Below, in pieces: positions 8,392-16,394 of a stretch of DNA of 64,000 bases. The number at the start of each line of letters is the position of its first letter. Positions within the stretch are counted from its first letter, which is position 1. The stretch spans positions 1,629,353 to 1,693,352 of the forward strand of contig NZ_CP027806.1 in the NCBI RefSeq assembly GCF_003353065.1. The letters are read 5' to 3'. The notes under the pieces were generated by a model that did not search any database, had not been told where the DNA came from, and saw only the letters and a list, made by a program, of their open reading frames with translations. Position numbers and translations under genes: made by a program. This stretch comes from Cyclonatronum proteinivorum. Lineage in GTDB: Bacteria > Bacteroidota > Rhodothermia > Balneolales > Cyclonatronaceae.

Positions 8392-10386
8392 ATGGTTGGA
8401 AAAAAACTAAAAAAAGGATTATTCTACACAATGTTAGGCTTTGGGGCTTTAGGACTTAATTTTTGTGATAAATCACCAACAGATCCTGGTGAAGATCCAA
8501 ACACGCCATCGACAATAACTTGGACGCCGAATCAAGCAATAGATGGAAAAGAAACAACATTTAATCTAAGCGTGTCGGACCCAGATGGTTTGGAAAGAGT
8601 AATAGCTAGGGGACTAGACTCAGATTTCTTTAAAGAATATAATAATCTGTCAGGAAACTCACTAAATGAGCAAATAACAAAAAACTACGAACTAGGAAAT
8701 GATAGCCCAATCACAAAAAGATATGAGATAATAGCATTTGACAAACTAGGTGAAGAAGTATCAAAAATAAACAATGTAACAATACAACCTGCGGCAATAA
8801 CAAACCTTCCTCCAACAATAAATATTGAAGTAACATATGAAAGAAACTGGCAAGAAGACCCAATAGACTTTAAAATAACAGCAACAGACGACTTCGAAGA
8901 TATAGGGTCAATAAGATTAGACTTTGGAGACGGAAACATAAACGAGTTTAACGTCGGAAAACAAGCAATAGATACAGTGCTGACTCACCAATACTTAGCA
9001 GGAGGAGACTTTAACTGGCAAGCAACAGCAAAAGATGTATTAGGACTTCAAGATACAGACCAAGGAACACTAAACATAACACCTCTATATGATGTAAATG
9101 TATTATCAGAACTAGTAACATATGTAGGAAGCATAAACGGAGATATAGTAGAGCAAGACAACACTGCAAGCATGAAATTTACAAGCAGAGACGGCTCAAT
9201 AGTAAGAGAATTCAATTCAGAAAACGGACAAATAACAGGAAGAATACCAGCAGGAGAATTCGAAGTAGAATTCACATCAGACTACAGCAAATTAATAAGA
9301 ATGAAAGTAGACAGAAGCTTTTATCCAGACGAGTGGCAATACCTAAGCTTTATGAATGTCGATGATGGCGCTCCAGGAGAACATTCCTGGGTAGTAAGAA
9401 GCTATCCTGAAAATAATCCAAACTACAGATCAGGCGATCAAAACTGGTACTTTGACATCAACGGAGACATAGATAGTCGCGCTCAAATAGTAAAAGGAGC
9501 AATAGCAGACCAAGGATGGATAGGAGGAGAAAGATTCATACCAGCAGAAGAACTCTTAACAATGATGACTTATCAAATGAATGATATAGGCATTTTAAGA
9601 GTTCCAAGAACAAAAAACAACGTGGGCGTAGAACTAACTCAAAAATTTGTATATAATATGGGGAATCCTTACTTTGACTGTTCAGATTGGGATGGAGCAT
9701 CAGAAAGACCAGATGAATGCGTTGATCAAAAAAGCGTTGAAAGAGGAAATATAGATCCTTCAGACCTTCCAGACGGAGGAGTAAACCCTCCGGGAGTAAT
9801 ACCTAGAAACCCAATTCAAGCAGAACAAAGCTTTGATAACTATGTAGCCCTGATGAAAGATATTTTTAACAGTGATATCGTAGCGGGAAATCCTTATAAT
9901 ATAGAAGTCATAAAAGGATACTCACCAGAACTAACAGATTACTTAAGAGGATGGTATGTACCAACAAGCGCAGGAGGAGTTAATTTGGTTAGTCCTGAAG
10001 ATAATGTATTTTTCACATCTCACAACATGGGTGCAGGCACAGAATTTTACAATGGTGGCATAGCCGTTGGCGGAGCATTTAATTATACTAGGGCAAGCAG
10101 CATGTTTGTAGGAGGTTCTTTAGGGGGCTTTTTAAATGAAGCAACGCACTGGTTCTCATCAAGAGAAGGATTCCCGTGCGTTTACTCAATAAGAGATAGA
10201 ACAGGAGGAACATGTGGGGGTGTAGATTTTCCTTTGGAATTCACAGACTTAGATATAATATTTAATAAAATAGCAGTAAGCTTTGGAACATTCTCACAAA
10301 AACAAAAAATATACTTTGACAGACAAATGAGTGCTAATGGACTTGCAAATAGAGACGGATTTAACACAACATTACCTAGGGAATAA
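8392..10386 (+). CDS. Putative exported lipoprotein with PKD-like domain, atypical codon use
   Basis: This 664-residue protein has a basic-hydrophobic leader and a cysteine at residue 25 (GALGLNFCDKSPTDPG), which suggests a lipoprotein although the -1 residue is unusual. Two Ig/PKD-like segments follow (STITWTPNQAIDGKETTFNLSVSDPDG; LDFGDGNINEF...VLTHQYLAGGDFNWQATAKD). The C-terminal half is unrecognised and includes a Cys-bearing stretch (NPYFDCSDWDG...DECVDQ) and FLNEATHWFSS. That last motif superficially recalls a zinc-peptidase helix but lacks HExxH. Codon choice is striking: AGA, ATA, GGA, ACA, CCA, GTA and CTA dominate, unlike the CGC/GGC-rich neighbours. It lies between the two IS5 copies. 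Function is unknown and acquisition by transfer is likely. Confidence 0.85.
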   Translation: MVGKKLKKGLFYTMLGFGALGLNFCDKSPTDPGEDPNTPSTITWTPNQAIDGKETTFNLSVSDPDGLERVIARGLDSDFFKEYNNLSGNSLNEQITKNYELGNDSPITKRYEIIAFDKLGEEVSKINNVTIQPAAITNLPPTINIEVTYERNWQEDPIDFKITATDDFEDIGSIRLDFGDGNINEFNVGKQAIDTVLTHQYLAGGDFNWQATAKDVLGLQDTDQGTLNITPLYDVNVLSELVTYVGSINGDIVEQDNTASMKFTSRDGSIVREFNSENGQITGRIPAGEFEVEFTSDYSKLIRMKVDRSFYPDEWQYLSFMNVDDGAPGEHSWVVRSYPENNPNYRSGDQNWYFDINGDIDSRAQIVKGAIADQGWIGGERFIPAEELLTMMTYQMNDIGILRVPRTKNNVGVELTQKFVYNMGNPYFDCSDWDGASERPDECVDQKSVERGNIDPSDLPDGGVNPPGVIPRNPIQAEQSFDNYVALMKDIFNSDIVAGNPYNIEVIKGYSPELTDYLRGWYVPTSAGGVNLVSPEDNVFFTSHNMGAGTEFYNGGIAVGGAFNYTRASSMFVGGSLGGFLNEATHWFSSREGFPCVYSIRDRTGGTCGGVDFPLEFTDLDIIFNKIAVSFGTFSQKQKIYFDRQMSANGLANRDGFNTTLPRE

Positions 10387-10560
10387 TCTCATCTTTTGTT
10401 TTAGATTAACTGTAGTTCTACCATTGTTTTTTTGTTGTATTTATTGATAATAAAAACCTGCTAATTTCTCTGCTAAGTATCTGAGTGGCTTCAAAGTAAC
10501 ACACAGCCCACAGTCCTTACTGTTGCCTCCCCCTACTGTTTTTTTATTGGGACATCACCC

Positions 10561-10671
10561 TCACCCCACCTCATTCAACTTCCGAACCTTCTCGAACAAA
10601 TCTACTATTACCTTTTCCTTACCCCGGAAAACGCCTTCGATTCCGTCCTGATCGAGGAGTCGAACGGTGGT
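10561..10671 (-). pseudogene. Short C-terminal gene remnant, family unknown
   Basis: On the minus strand a 36-codon frame reads TTVRLLDQDGIEGVF then RGKEKVIVDLFEKVRKLNEVG and a TGA stop. Composition and helix-like periodicity look like the end of a real protein, but an in-frame stop precedes it and there is no start codon. I do not recognise the family. It may be a leftover of a gene deleted during rearrangement. Confidence 0.3.
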
Positions 10672-11135
10672 TCAAATAGTGTGGCTTGGTAGTACCCCAA
10701 AAAGTGTGTCCGGGCCCCTTGCTTGGGCTGGTAATTTAAGGGTTTTTAGATTTAGAGTTTTACGGTTTCGGATGCTTGGTCAGCCGCAGACATGTAATCC
10801 TGAGTGGAGCGCATGCGAAGCCGAAGCATCCCGTAAAGCTGGGTTTGGATCCTTCCCGTCGCGGGCTTTGTGCCTTCGCGTCCTCCCCCCCCCAAAAAAA
10901 GCACGGCGCCATGAGACCGATTTGGGATGCCAGGATTTGGCACCGCAGCCAGTGATGCTCTCGGAGTTCCCCCCAAAAAACAGCGCTTTGATACGGCATT
11001 GCAGCCGGAGTTCGGGCTTTGGGCTGTGGGTTGTGGTCATGTTTTTTGTTGGGGTCACCTTATGATGGTGTTTCGGGGAGACGGTATATCGTTGAATGGA
11101 GAGGTGCTTTTCATGTCGGTTATTTTTTGCGCCCA

Positions 11136-11158
11136 TTTACGGTAAATTTCACCGTAAA
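11136..11158. promoter_or_regulatory. Inverted repeat, probable operator of the HigA-like gene
   Basis: TTTACGGT (11136-11143) and ACCGTAAA (11151-11158) form a perfect 8-bp inverted repeat with a 7-bp spacer. It lies about 140 bp upstream of the proposed ATG of the XRE-family antitoxin. Antitoxins of this type usually repress their own operon by binding such palindromes, so autoregulation is inferred. Confidence 0.45.
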
Positions 11159-11298
11159 AAAAAATTCATGCAAATCAGGTATTCGGCAGGTTTTGGCGCT
11201 TGCAAAAAAAAACAGTTCGCAAACAAAGAACCATCGGTTTTATCTTGCTATTATTCTGTGGTAAATCGCAAGCATACACGTCAGGAAAACCTCAAGAT

Positions 11299-11682
11299 AT
11301 GGAAGCCCTCCGCTACACCGTCATCAAATCAAAAGCGCAGTACGACAGCTACTGCGCCCTTTTGGAAGAAATCCTTTTTTCAGATCGATCCGCAGAAAGA
11401 GAAGATGAAGTCGAGCTGCTTACCTTGCTGATTGGGCATTACGATGCGCAGCAGCGGGAATCGATCAGCGAGGATCCGGTTACCCTCATCAAGGCCCTGA
11501 TGCAGGGGCACGGCCTGAGCCAAAACGATCTTGCTGCCATCGTGAACCGCTCCAAGGGCTATGTTTCGGAAATCCTCAACCGCAAAAAAGCCCTGCCCAA
11601 GGATGTGATTCGGATACTTTCGGCGCATTTCAAAATTAGTCAGGAAGCGCTGAACAGGCCGTATGGGCTGACGATGGGGTAG
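11299..11682 (+). CDS. HigA-like XRE-family antitoxin (orphan)
   Basis: This 127-residue protein was started at ATG 11299 (MEALRYTVIKSKAQY). The N-terminal half is helical (ALLEEILF...EVELLTLLIGHYD), typical of the HigA2/HigA group. An XRE helix-turn-helix follows at ~68-120 (LIKALMQGHGLSQNDLAAIVNRSKGYVSEILNRKKALPKDVIRILSAHFKIS). Such proteins bind operator DNA and neutralise a HigB mRNA interferase, which in this gene order would lie just upstream. That stretch holds no intact toxin, so the gene is either orphaned or acts as a plain regulator. An operator-like inverted repeat lies at 11136-11158. An upstream in-frame ATG at 11200 would add an unlikely 33 residues. Confidence 0.8.
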   Translation: MEALRYTVIKSKAQYDSYCALLEEILFSDRSAEREDEVELLTLLIGHYDAQQRESISEDPVTLIKALMQGHGLSQNDLAAIVNRSKGYVSEILNRKKALPKDVIRILSAHFKISQEALNRPYGLTMG

Positions 11683-11829
11683 GCGAAAGGCGGGGTTGAG
11701 AGTATGTCAGCGGTGCGAACCCCCGGCAGCTGTCAGGCTTGTGACGCGGGAGGTGCTGCTTAAACCCTGTGGTAATGGTCAATTTCCCCGGCGGGGGATT
11801 AACGAGGCGGAAACAGGTCCTAAAAATAA

Positions 11830-11865
11830 AAGGCTTCCTCTCAACTGTAAATGAAAGGAAGCCTT
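11830..11865 (-). terminator. Hairpin, possible minus-strand terminator
   Basis: A perfect 10-bp stem, AAGGCTTCCT with AGGAAGCCTT, encloses a 16-nt loop. On the minus strand it is followed by TTTATTTTTA, consistent with intrinsic termination of minus-strand transcription. Confidence 0.45.
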
Positions 11866-12222
11866 GCCTGTAAAAAGCGAAAACCTGCCCGGGTGCGCTG
11901 ATCCGACGGGAAGCGTGGCAGGTGTTATTGATGCAAAAGTAGGGGTTCTGCCCAGAAAAAACAAGCGCTGCAAAATGCGCAGCGCAGCCTGAACCCTGCA
12001 TCATCCTCAAAAGACAAGGGAGGGTATCACGCCAAAAGCCTCTGAACCCGGCACCATAAACAGCGCAGCCCTTTGTTTTTTTGGGGGAAACCCCGTGCGC
12101 ATCACGGTCAGCAGTGTTGCTACCGCCGCCCCAAACCGGCGGAGAATCCCTTGCTTTTCGGATGCCGGCACTCCGGTGCGATACCCAACATCACAGCAGT
12201 GACCGCTCTGTGAGATTGCTGG

Positions 12223-12299
12223 CCCGTTAAAGACCCGTTAAGAGCCCATTAAGAGTCCGTTAATGGTTTGTTAACCGCCCGTTAACGAACCATTATGCA
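12223..12299. repeat. Seven degenerate 11-bp tandem repeats (core CCGTTAA)
   Basis: Seven consecutive units have an exact 11-bp period: CCCGTTAAAGA, CCCGTTAAGAG, CCCATTAAGAG, TCCGTTAATGG, TTTGTTAACCG, CCCGTTAACGA and ACCATTATGCA. The conserved core is YCCRTTAA. The spacing is close to one helical turn, as in protein-binding iterons. It lies about 160 bp from the tRNA fragment. Confidence 0.8.
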
Positions 12300-12410
12300 C
12301 GGCTCATCACGCATCCTAGCCGCAAAAAGCAACCGAATGCACCCGTGCGATGCGAGCTCGCTGCGGTGCGATGGTGCCTCTTCCCAATTCCCCCAACGCA
12401 TAAAAAACAA

Positions 12411-12446
12411 AAAAAAGCCCCGTCACCAAAGCGACGGGGCTTTTTT
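12411..12446. terminator. Strong bidirectional intrinsic terminator
   Basis: AAAAAAGCCCCGTC and GACGGGGCTTTTTT form a perfect stem with U-tracts on both strands. On the minus strand it lies just downstream of the tRNA-Ile2 fragment at 12457-12500, so it may be the original terminator of that tRNA gene. Confidence 0.85.
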
Positions 12447-12456
12447 AAATTTTACA

Positions 12457-12500
12457 GTGGGCCCAGAGGGATTTGAACCCCCGACCAATCGATTATGAGT
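12457..12500 (-). repeat. tRNA-Ile2(CAU) 3'-half fragment, att-like 44-bp repeat
   Basis: These 44 bp are identical to 53227-53270 and cover the tRNA-Ile2 gene from just past its 3' end to the CAT anticodon. The 5' half is missing; sequence diverges right after ATTATGAGT. The fragment has the same orientation as the intact gene. This is the usual signature of tyrosine-recombinase integration into a tRNA gene. Confidence 0.85.
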
Positions 12501-12549
12501 GCCCCAATAAACGTGTTTTTTGATACCAAAATGATTGATTACTGATTGT

Positions 12550-12569
12550 TTTGTACTATTTTTGTACTA
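12550..12569. repeat. Two direct TTTGTACTA repeats, 11-bp period
   Basis: TTTGTACTA occurs at 12550-12558 and 12561-12569, about 50 bp inside the tRNA fragment. Position and spacing resemble integrase arm-type sites. Confidence 0.6.
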
Positions 12570-12885
12570 GTAAGCGTGAATCGTAGTGAATCAGAGTGAG
12601 TGGTCTGATTAAGTTTGGATGCGCCGTTATATTTGATGCACGCAAGATTTGTTAGGGAATTAAGAATTTAAGGAAGTGTGATCTGTGTGATTAAACACTT
12701 GTAGCAGCACAATTCAACTAAAAAGTGGTTCGCCGTAATTATCGTTAGTTTAAGGATTGCATATGCGTAGGGAGCTAAAAAGTATGAAAAGTGATAATGG
12801 GTTGATTTTGCCGGTTTTTGATGAATTTAGTTTAAGCTCAACCGATGTCCCCATGTAAGTTTTAGGGAAGTGTGATAGCTCACAG

Positions 12886-12950
12886 GTATTTATGCAGGTG
12901 GATATAAGCGTATTTAGGTGGATATAAGTGTATTTAGGTTCATATTTGTT
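12886..12950. repeat. Three tandem ~20-24-bp units (GTATTTAGGTGGATATAAG)
   Basis: The motif GTATTTA...GGTGGATATAAG appears in a 24-bp and a 20-bp form, followed by a degenerate third unit (GTATTTAGGTTCATATTTG). Function unknown. Confidence 0.6.
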
Positions 12951-13328
12951 TATAGAAGGTCGTATTTGTTCACAAGAACACAAAATTAATGGGTATTGGC
13001 GATTTGAAAGCCCAAAAAATAGTTATTGATGCAAATTATGCCAAAAAACGCTTTGTATTGCAAATTTCGATAGAAACAAGCAATGCACCTTGCTACAGCA
13101 TAGCTGAATTTATGTGAAATTTAAGTTTTGATCTTACTCCGAAAAGTCCATTGTAAGATTTTTACCCCTCTTCATTGGTGATAGAAGCCATTTTTTGTTG
13201 AAGTGTACTTATAGAAGCTAGCTCTTATTTTGCATTTTACGAACCAATCACACCTTTCTGTTCAATTAACCCGCTCCAATTTCGCCCTAATTCATTAAAT
13301 TGAAACCAACTCATGAATTTAAACTATT

Positions 13329-14645
13329 AGAAACCTTTGCAAAACCTCTACGCGGCAAATATGGGACATAAATTATTAATATTATTACATATAGGCTTGT
13401 AAATTCACCTACTTATTAGTATTTTATATTAGGTTATAGTATTGATAATACTATAGATATGAAGACAACCAATCAACTCGGATTTTCTGATGAACTGCTT
13501 GCCCGCAGGCGTAAATCATCTCAAATGGCTGCCAAGCTAATTAAAATTGACAAGCTCATTGACTGGCAACCTATTTACCAAAAACTTTCGGTTATTGATC
13601 AAACCAGTAAAACCAAAGGCGGGCGTCCCCGAAAGCCAGTCAGTTGGATGGTTAAAGCGGTGTTTCTGCAATCATTATTCAACCTAAGCAATCCCCAGTT
13701 GGAAGATCAGCTCATCGATCGCTTAAGCTTCCAACGGTTTGTAGGAATCAATCTCGACCATGATATTCCCGATTTTACTACATTTTGGAGGTTTAAGGAA
13801 GCCATCATACAGCATGGACTTGGAGATATCATTTTTGATCAGATTACAGGGCAACTTGAGCAAAGAGGCATGATGCTAAAACGTGGTACCGTTGTGGATG
13901 CAACGATCATCAACTCCGTGAACCGGCCTCTTAAAAAAGAGCGGCGCCAGGAGCTGTCCGAAAAACCCTCATCACAAATTGACACCGACGCCCATTCTAC
14001 CAAAAAGGGGAAACGCTATTATTTCGGGTATAAAGGGCATATTGGCGTTGATGTAGGTACTAAACTCATCAGGAAACAGCGATTCACGCCTGCACACAGA
14101 AATGATCAAAAACCCCTTGACGAACTCATCAGTTATGATGAAATGAGCTTATGGGGTGATAAGGCCTACTATCTGGAGTCCTACAAAGAGGCGTCCCGCA
14201 AAGACGGATGGTTTTACGGTGTTCTGAATAAACCGAAGAAAGGTCAAAAGCTATCTAAAAAACAAAAAAGGAAGAATAAGCAGTACAGCAGCGTCCGGGC
14301 TCAGGTAGAGCATCCGTTTGCATGGATGAAAACGAAAGCTGGTTTAGTGGCTATGCAAGCCAAAAACATAGCCAGAAATGCTTTCACTTTTGCCAATAAC
14401 TGTGCCTGCTGGAATGTGACAAGGGCATTATGGATTTTGAGCAAACACAAACCTTTCGGGGGATTGGTATGTCGATGAACCATCAATTGGGGATAAATAA
14501 CCCACAAATTGGACGAAATAGGGCTTATTTGAGCCTGTGTAAGAGGTCATTTCAGGAAAAATGCCCAATTCCCATTGCTCTTTGTAGATGCAATCTGGTG
14601 CAAAAACACTGATGGAAGTGAACACTACCTTTTTCAAAGCGTTCT
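13329..14645 (+). mobile_element. IS5-family insertion sequence, copy 2 (1317 bp)
   Basis: Same family, orientation and exact length as 6638-7954. The left end is AGAAACCTTTGCAAAA and the right end TTTTTCAAAGCGTTCT (13 of 16 pair). The leader and tail differ clearly from copy 1, while the transposase genes are highly similar. With copy 1 it brackets about 5.4 kb of atypical DNA. Confidence 0.85.
13459..14478 (+). CDS. IS5-family DDE transposase (copy 2)
   Basis: This is a 339-residue transposase, full length and uninterrupted. The DDE motifs are VVDATIINS (Asp147), SLWGDKAYY (Asp234) and RAQVEHPFAWMK (Glu284), with the same N-terminal GGRPRKPVSWMVKAVFLQ and DIPDFTTFWRF blocks as copy 1. Amino-acid differences from copy 1 are scattered, which fits independent copies in the genome rather than a recent tandem event. 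It could mobilise both copies in trans. Confidence 0.95.
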   Translation: MKTTNQLGFSDELLARRRKSSQMAAKLIKIDKLIDWQPIYQKLSVIDQTSKTKGGRPRKPVSWMVKAVFLQSLFNLSNPQLEDQLIDRLSFQRFVGINLDHDIPDFTTFWRFKEAIIQHGLGDIIFDQITGQLEQRGMMLKRGTVVDATIINSVNRPLKKERRQELSEKPSSQIDTDAHSTKKGKRYYFGYKGHIGVDVGTKLIRKQRFTPAHRNDQKPLDELISYDEMSLWGDKAYYLESYKEASRKDGWFYGVLNKPKKGQKLSKKQKRKNKQYSSVRAQVEHPFAWMKTKAGLVAMQAKNIARNAFTFANNCACWNVTRALWILSKHKPFGGLVCR

Positions 14646-14874
14646 TGTACAGTACAAACGATGCGCAGGCAACCAAGGAGGTTTTGACGCAAAGCGTGCA
14701 ATCCACGCAAGCTCTGTCTCCATTGAAGAAGCAAAAAACGCCCCCCTGATCCCCCAAATCCGCGTTCTGATTTTCCGATCTTCGCATGCGTTCTATGGGA
14801 AAACCCCCGCAAGGTTTTCAACAGTCTTCGGTTACCCGTCTTCCGCCTTCCGTCTTCTGTTCGTCGCGTACCTG

Positions 14875-14939
14875 AAAAAAAGCAACGCATTCATCTTAGG
14901 TTTGGGAGCTTTCAGTCTGCCCCGGACCACCTGATGTTC
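14875..14939 (+). repeat. 65-bp dispersed repeat, copy 1
   Basis: It begins with an A-run, then GCAACGCATTCATCTTAGG, and ends GACCACCTGATGTTC. It matches the reverse complement of 37624-37689 over its whole length with a diverged centre. The minus-strand copy lies next to another gene-poor stretch. Confidence 0.75.
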
Positions 14940-15018
14940 ACGGAGTTTTACCTAAAAAAACAAAGGCTTGATATGCCCGTCATGCATGTGGTGGGGCTTT
15001 TGGGGTGTGGCAGGCATA

Positions 15019-15060
15019 AAAAAAAGGCGTGTCCCGTTTTTGGGTTGGGACAGGCCTTTT
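15019..15060 (-). terminator. Terminator of the pepA/ATP-grasp genes
   Basis: Read on the minus strand, AAGGCCTGTCCC pairs with GGGACACGCCTT and is followed by a run of eight T. It lies about 50 bp after the stop of the ATP-grasp gene. Confidence 0.8.
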
Positions 15061-15107
15061 GGTTGTTGCAGGTGATTTGTGTGCCCGTTTGGGCGTGTGG
15101 TTGTTTA

Positions 15108-16328
15108 CTACTCGGTGGCTTTGTCAGGCAAGGGGGCGCTTGCGTGGAAGTCGCGCTGTACGACGCCGGCGTATTCATCGAGCAGTTCGCGGACGCGGTC
15201 GGCGCTTTCGGAGACGACGATGGTGCCAACGTGCCATTTTTTGACGATAGTCCACTGCACTTCCGGAGCATTAAAACAGGACTGATCGGGGTGCTCGTAG
15301 CGGGCGAGCGATACGAGGATGCCGCCGTTTAGCTTGCGCTGCTCGGGCAATTTGTAGTCCATTTTCAGGGCCGAGGCGTGCTCTACCCGGGCCCACTCGC
15401 GCCACAGGTTGATGCCGGTTGCGAACTCGACCATCTCGGCAAGGTGCGCCCCGCCGACGCGGCTCGAGGTTTCGAGAAAGTAGAATTTGCCGTCTTCGTG
15501 GCAGTGGATGAATTCGGTGTGTGAGGCGCTGTAGCGCATGCCGAAACCTTTCATGACGAGTTTGTTGAGCTTGACGAGCGCTTTGGTTTCCTTGCTTTTG
15601 GGGTCGCAGGTCATGGAGCGGAAGATGCCGGCGCCGTGCGCGACTTCAAAAGGGGTGCTGAGGTAGCGGCTGACTGAACAGAACAGCACTTTGCTGTCGA
15701 AGGTGAGGGAGTCGGCGTGGTACACATCGCCGGGTTTGAACTGTTCGGCGAGAAAACGGTAGCGCTCTTCGCCCAGGCTGTGGACCGCTTCCCAAAGCTC
15801 TTCCTTGCTGTGGACTTTTTTAATGCCCATGGCGGATGCTTCAGAGCGGGGCTTCACGACGTAAGGCGGCTTCACGGTGTCGGCGAAGTGATTGATGTGG
15901 GCGTCCTTGAACAGGTCGGTGAAAGGGGGCACGGGGATGCCTTCTTCCTGTGCTTTGAGGCGCATGGCGAGTTTATCGCGAAAGTAGCGCGCGGTCGTCT
16001 GTCCCATGCCCGGAATCCGGAACTCCTCGCGAATGGCCGCGGCTTTTTCCACATCGAAGTCATCAAGCGCCACGACCCGGTCAATATTTTTTTCTTTGAT
16101 CAGCCACGCAAAGCCTTTGAGGATGCGGTCGATGTTCTCGGCGGAGTTGTCCTCGTCTTCCAGATAGAAAAACTCCTGAACAGCATGACGCGGCCAGGGA
16201 TCGTTTTCCAGCTTCTTGGCAGTGAGCAGGTAAACCGTGTTGCCCTCAGCATGACAGGACTCCAGAAAGGCGCCACCTTTGAAATAGGTGGAGATGCACA
16301 GATAGGTGAGGCTTTGTTTGTCGGACAT
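15108..16328 (-). CDS. ATP-grasp domain carboxylate-amine/thiol ligase-like protein
   Basis: This 406-residue protein has an ATP-grasp fold. The N-terminal part is Rossmann-like (LTYLCISTYFKGG...NTVYLLTAKK; RVVALDDFDVEKAAAIREEF). The ATP-binding lobes follow: PPYVVKPRSEASAMGIKKVHS (~155-175, nucleotide-binding Lys) and later FYFLETSSRVGGAHLAEMVEFATGINL (~275-300), which carries the metal-binding Glu and the R-x-GG-x-H signature common to this branch. Such enzymes activate a carboxylate as acyl-phosphate and couple it to an amine or thiol; the substrate cannot be read. It lies 66 bp downstream of the leucyl aminopeptidase gene on the same strand, so co-transcription is likely. Confidence 0.85.
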   Translation of the reverse strand: MSDKQSLTYLCISTYFKGGAFLESCHAEGNTVYLLTAKKLENDPWPRHAVQEFFYLEDEDNSAENIDRILKGFAWLIKEKNIDRVVALDDFDVEKAAAIREEFRIPGMGQTTARYFRDKLAMRLKAQEEGIPVPPFTDLFKDAHINHFADTVKPPYVVKPRSEASAMGIKKVHSKEELWEAVHSLGEERYRFLAEQFKPGDVYHADSLTFDSKVLFCSVSRYLSTPFEVAHGAGIFRSMTCDPKSKETKALVKLNKLVMKGFGMRYSASHTEFIHCHEDGKFYFLETSSRVGGAHLAEMVEFATGINLWREWARVEHASALKMDYKLPEQRKLNGGILVSLARYEHPDQSCFNAPEVQWTIVKKWHVGTIVVSESADRVRELLDEYAGVVQRDFHASAPLPDKATE

Positions 16329-16394
16329 GATGATTGGGTTTGGTTTGGTGAAGTTGCGTTAGATCGTGGGATGTTTTGTGAACTGCACTCCGGC

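Larger units (their letters stand above)
10387..11298. other. Gene-poor spacer with one gene remnant and an operator-like repeat
   Basis: The open frames here have no coding character (low-complexity C and A runs, e.g. around 10889-10900). The only supported items are a short minus-strand coding remnant at 10561-10671 and the inverted repeat at 11136-11158. No intact toxin gene precedes the HigA-like gene. Confidence 0.5.
11683..12456. other. Gene-free spacer with hairpins and 11-bp repeats
   Basis: No convincing gene. It holds a hairpin (11830-11865), an array of degenerate 11-bp repeats (12223-12299) and a strong bidirectional terminator (12411-12446) next to the tRNA fragment. Confidence 0.6.
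12501..13328. other. Gene-free AT-rich spacer with short repeats
   Basis: No open frame with coding character. It contains two TTTGTACTA repeats (12550-12569), a roughly 20-bp repeat motif (12886-12950) and the 13-mer AGGGAAGTGTGAT and near copies (around 12672 and 12864). It reads like the decayed end of an integrated element. Confidence 0.5.
14646..15107. other. Gene-free spacer with dispersed repeat and terminator
   Basis: The frames here look non-coding. The stretch carries a 65-bp dispersed repeat (14875-14939) and a minus-strand terminator (15019-15060). Confidence 0.55.

Noticed and set aside
9541-10386. Zinc metallopeptidase call for the AT-rich gene from the NEATHW motif
   Set aside because: The required HExxH is absent, so no catalytic claim can be made.
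10667-11136. Several overlapping frames of 75-130 codons on both strands
   Set aside because: Low-complexity, frames on both strands overlap fully, and no domain or start context was found.
11200-11298. 33-residue N-terminal extension of the HigA-like protein from the ATG at 11200
   Set aside because: The extension is hydrophobic and atypical for the family; ATG 11299 gives the expected length.
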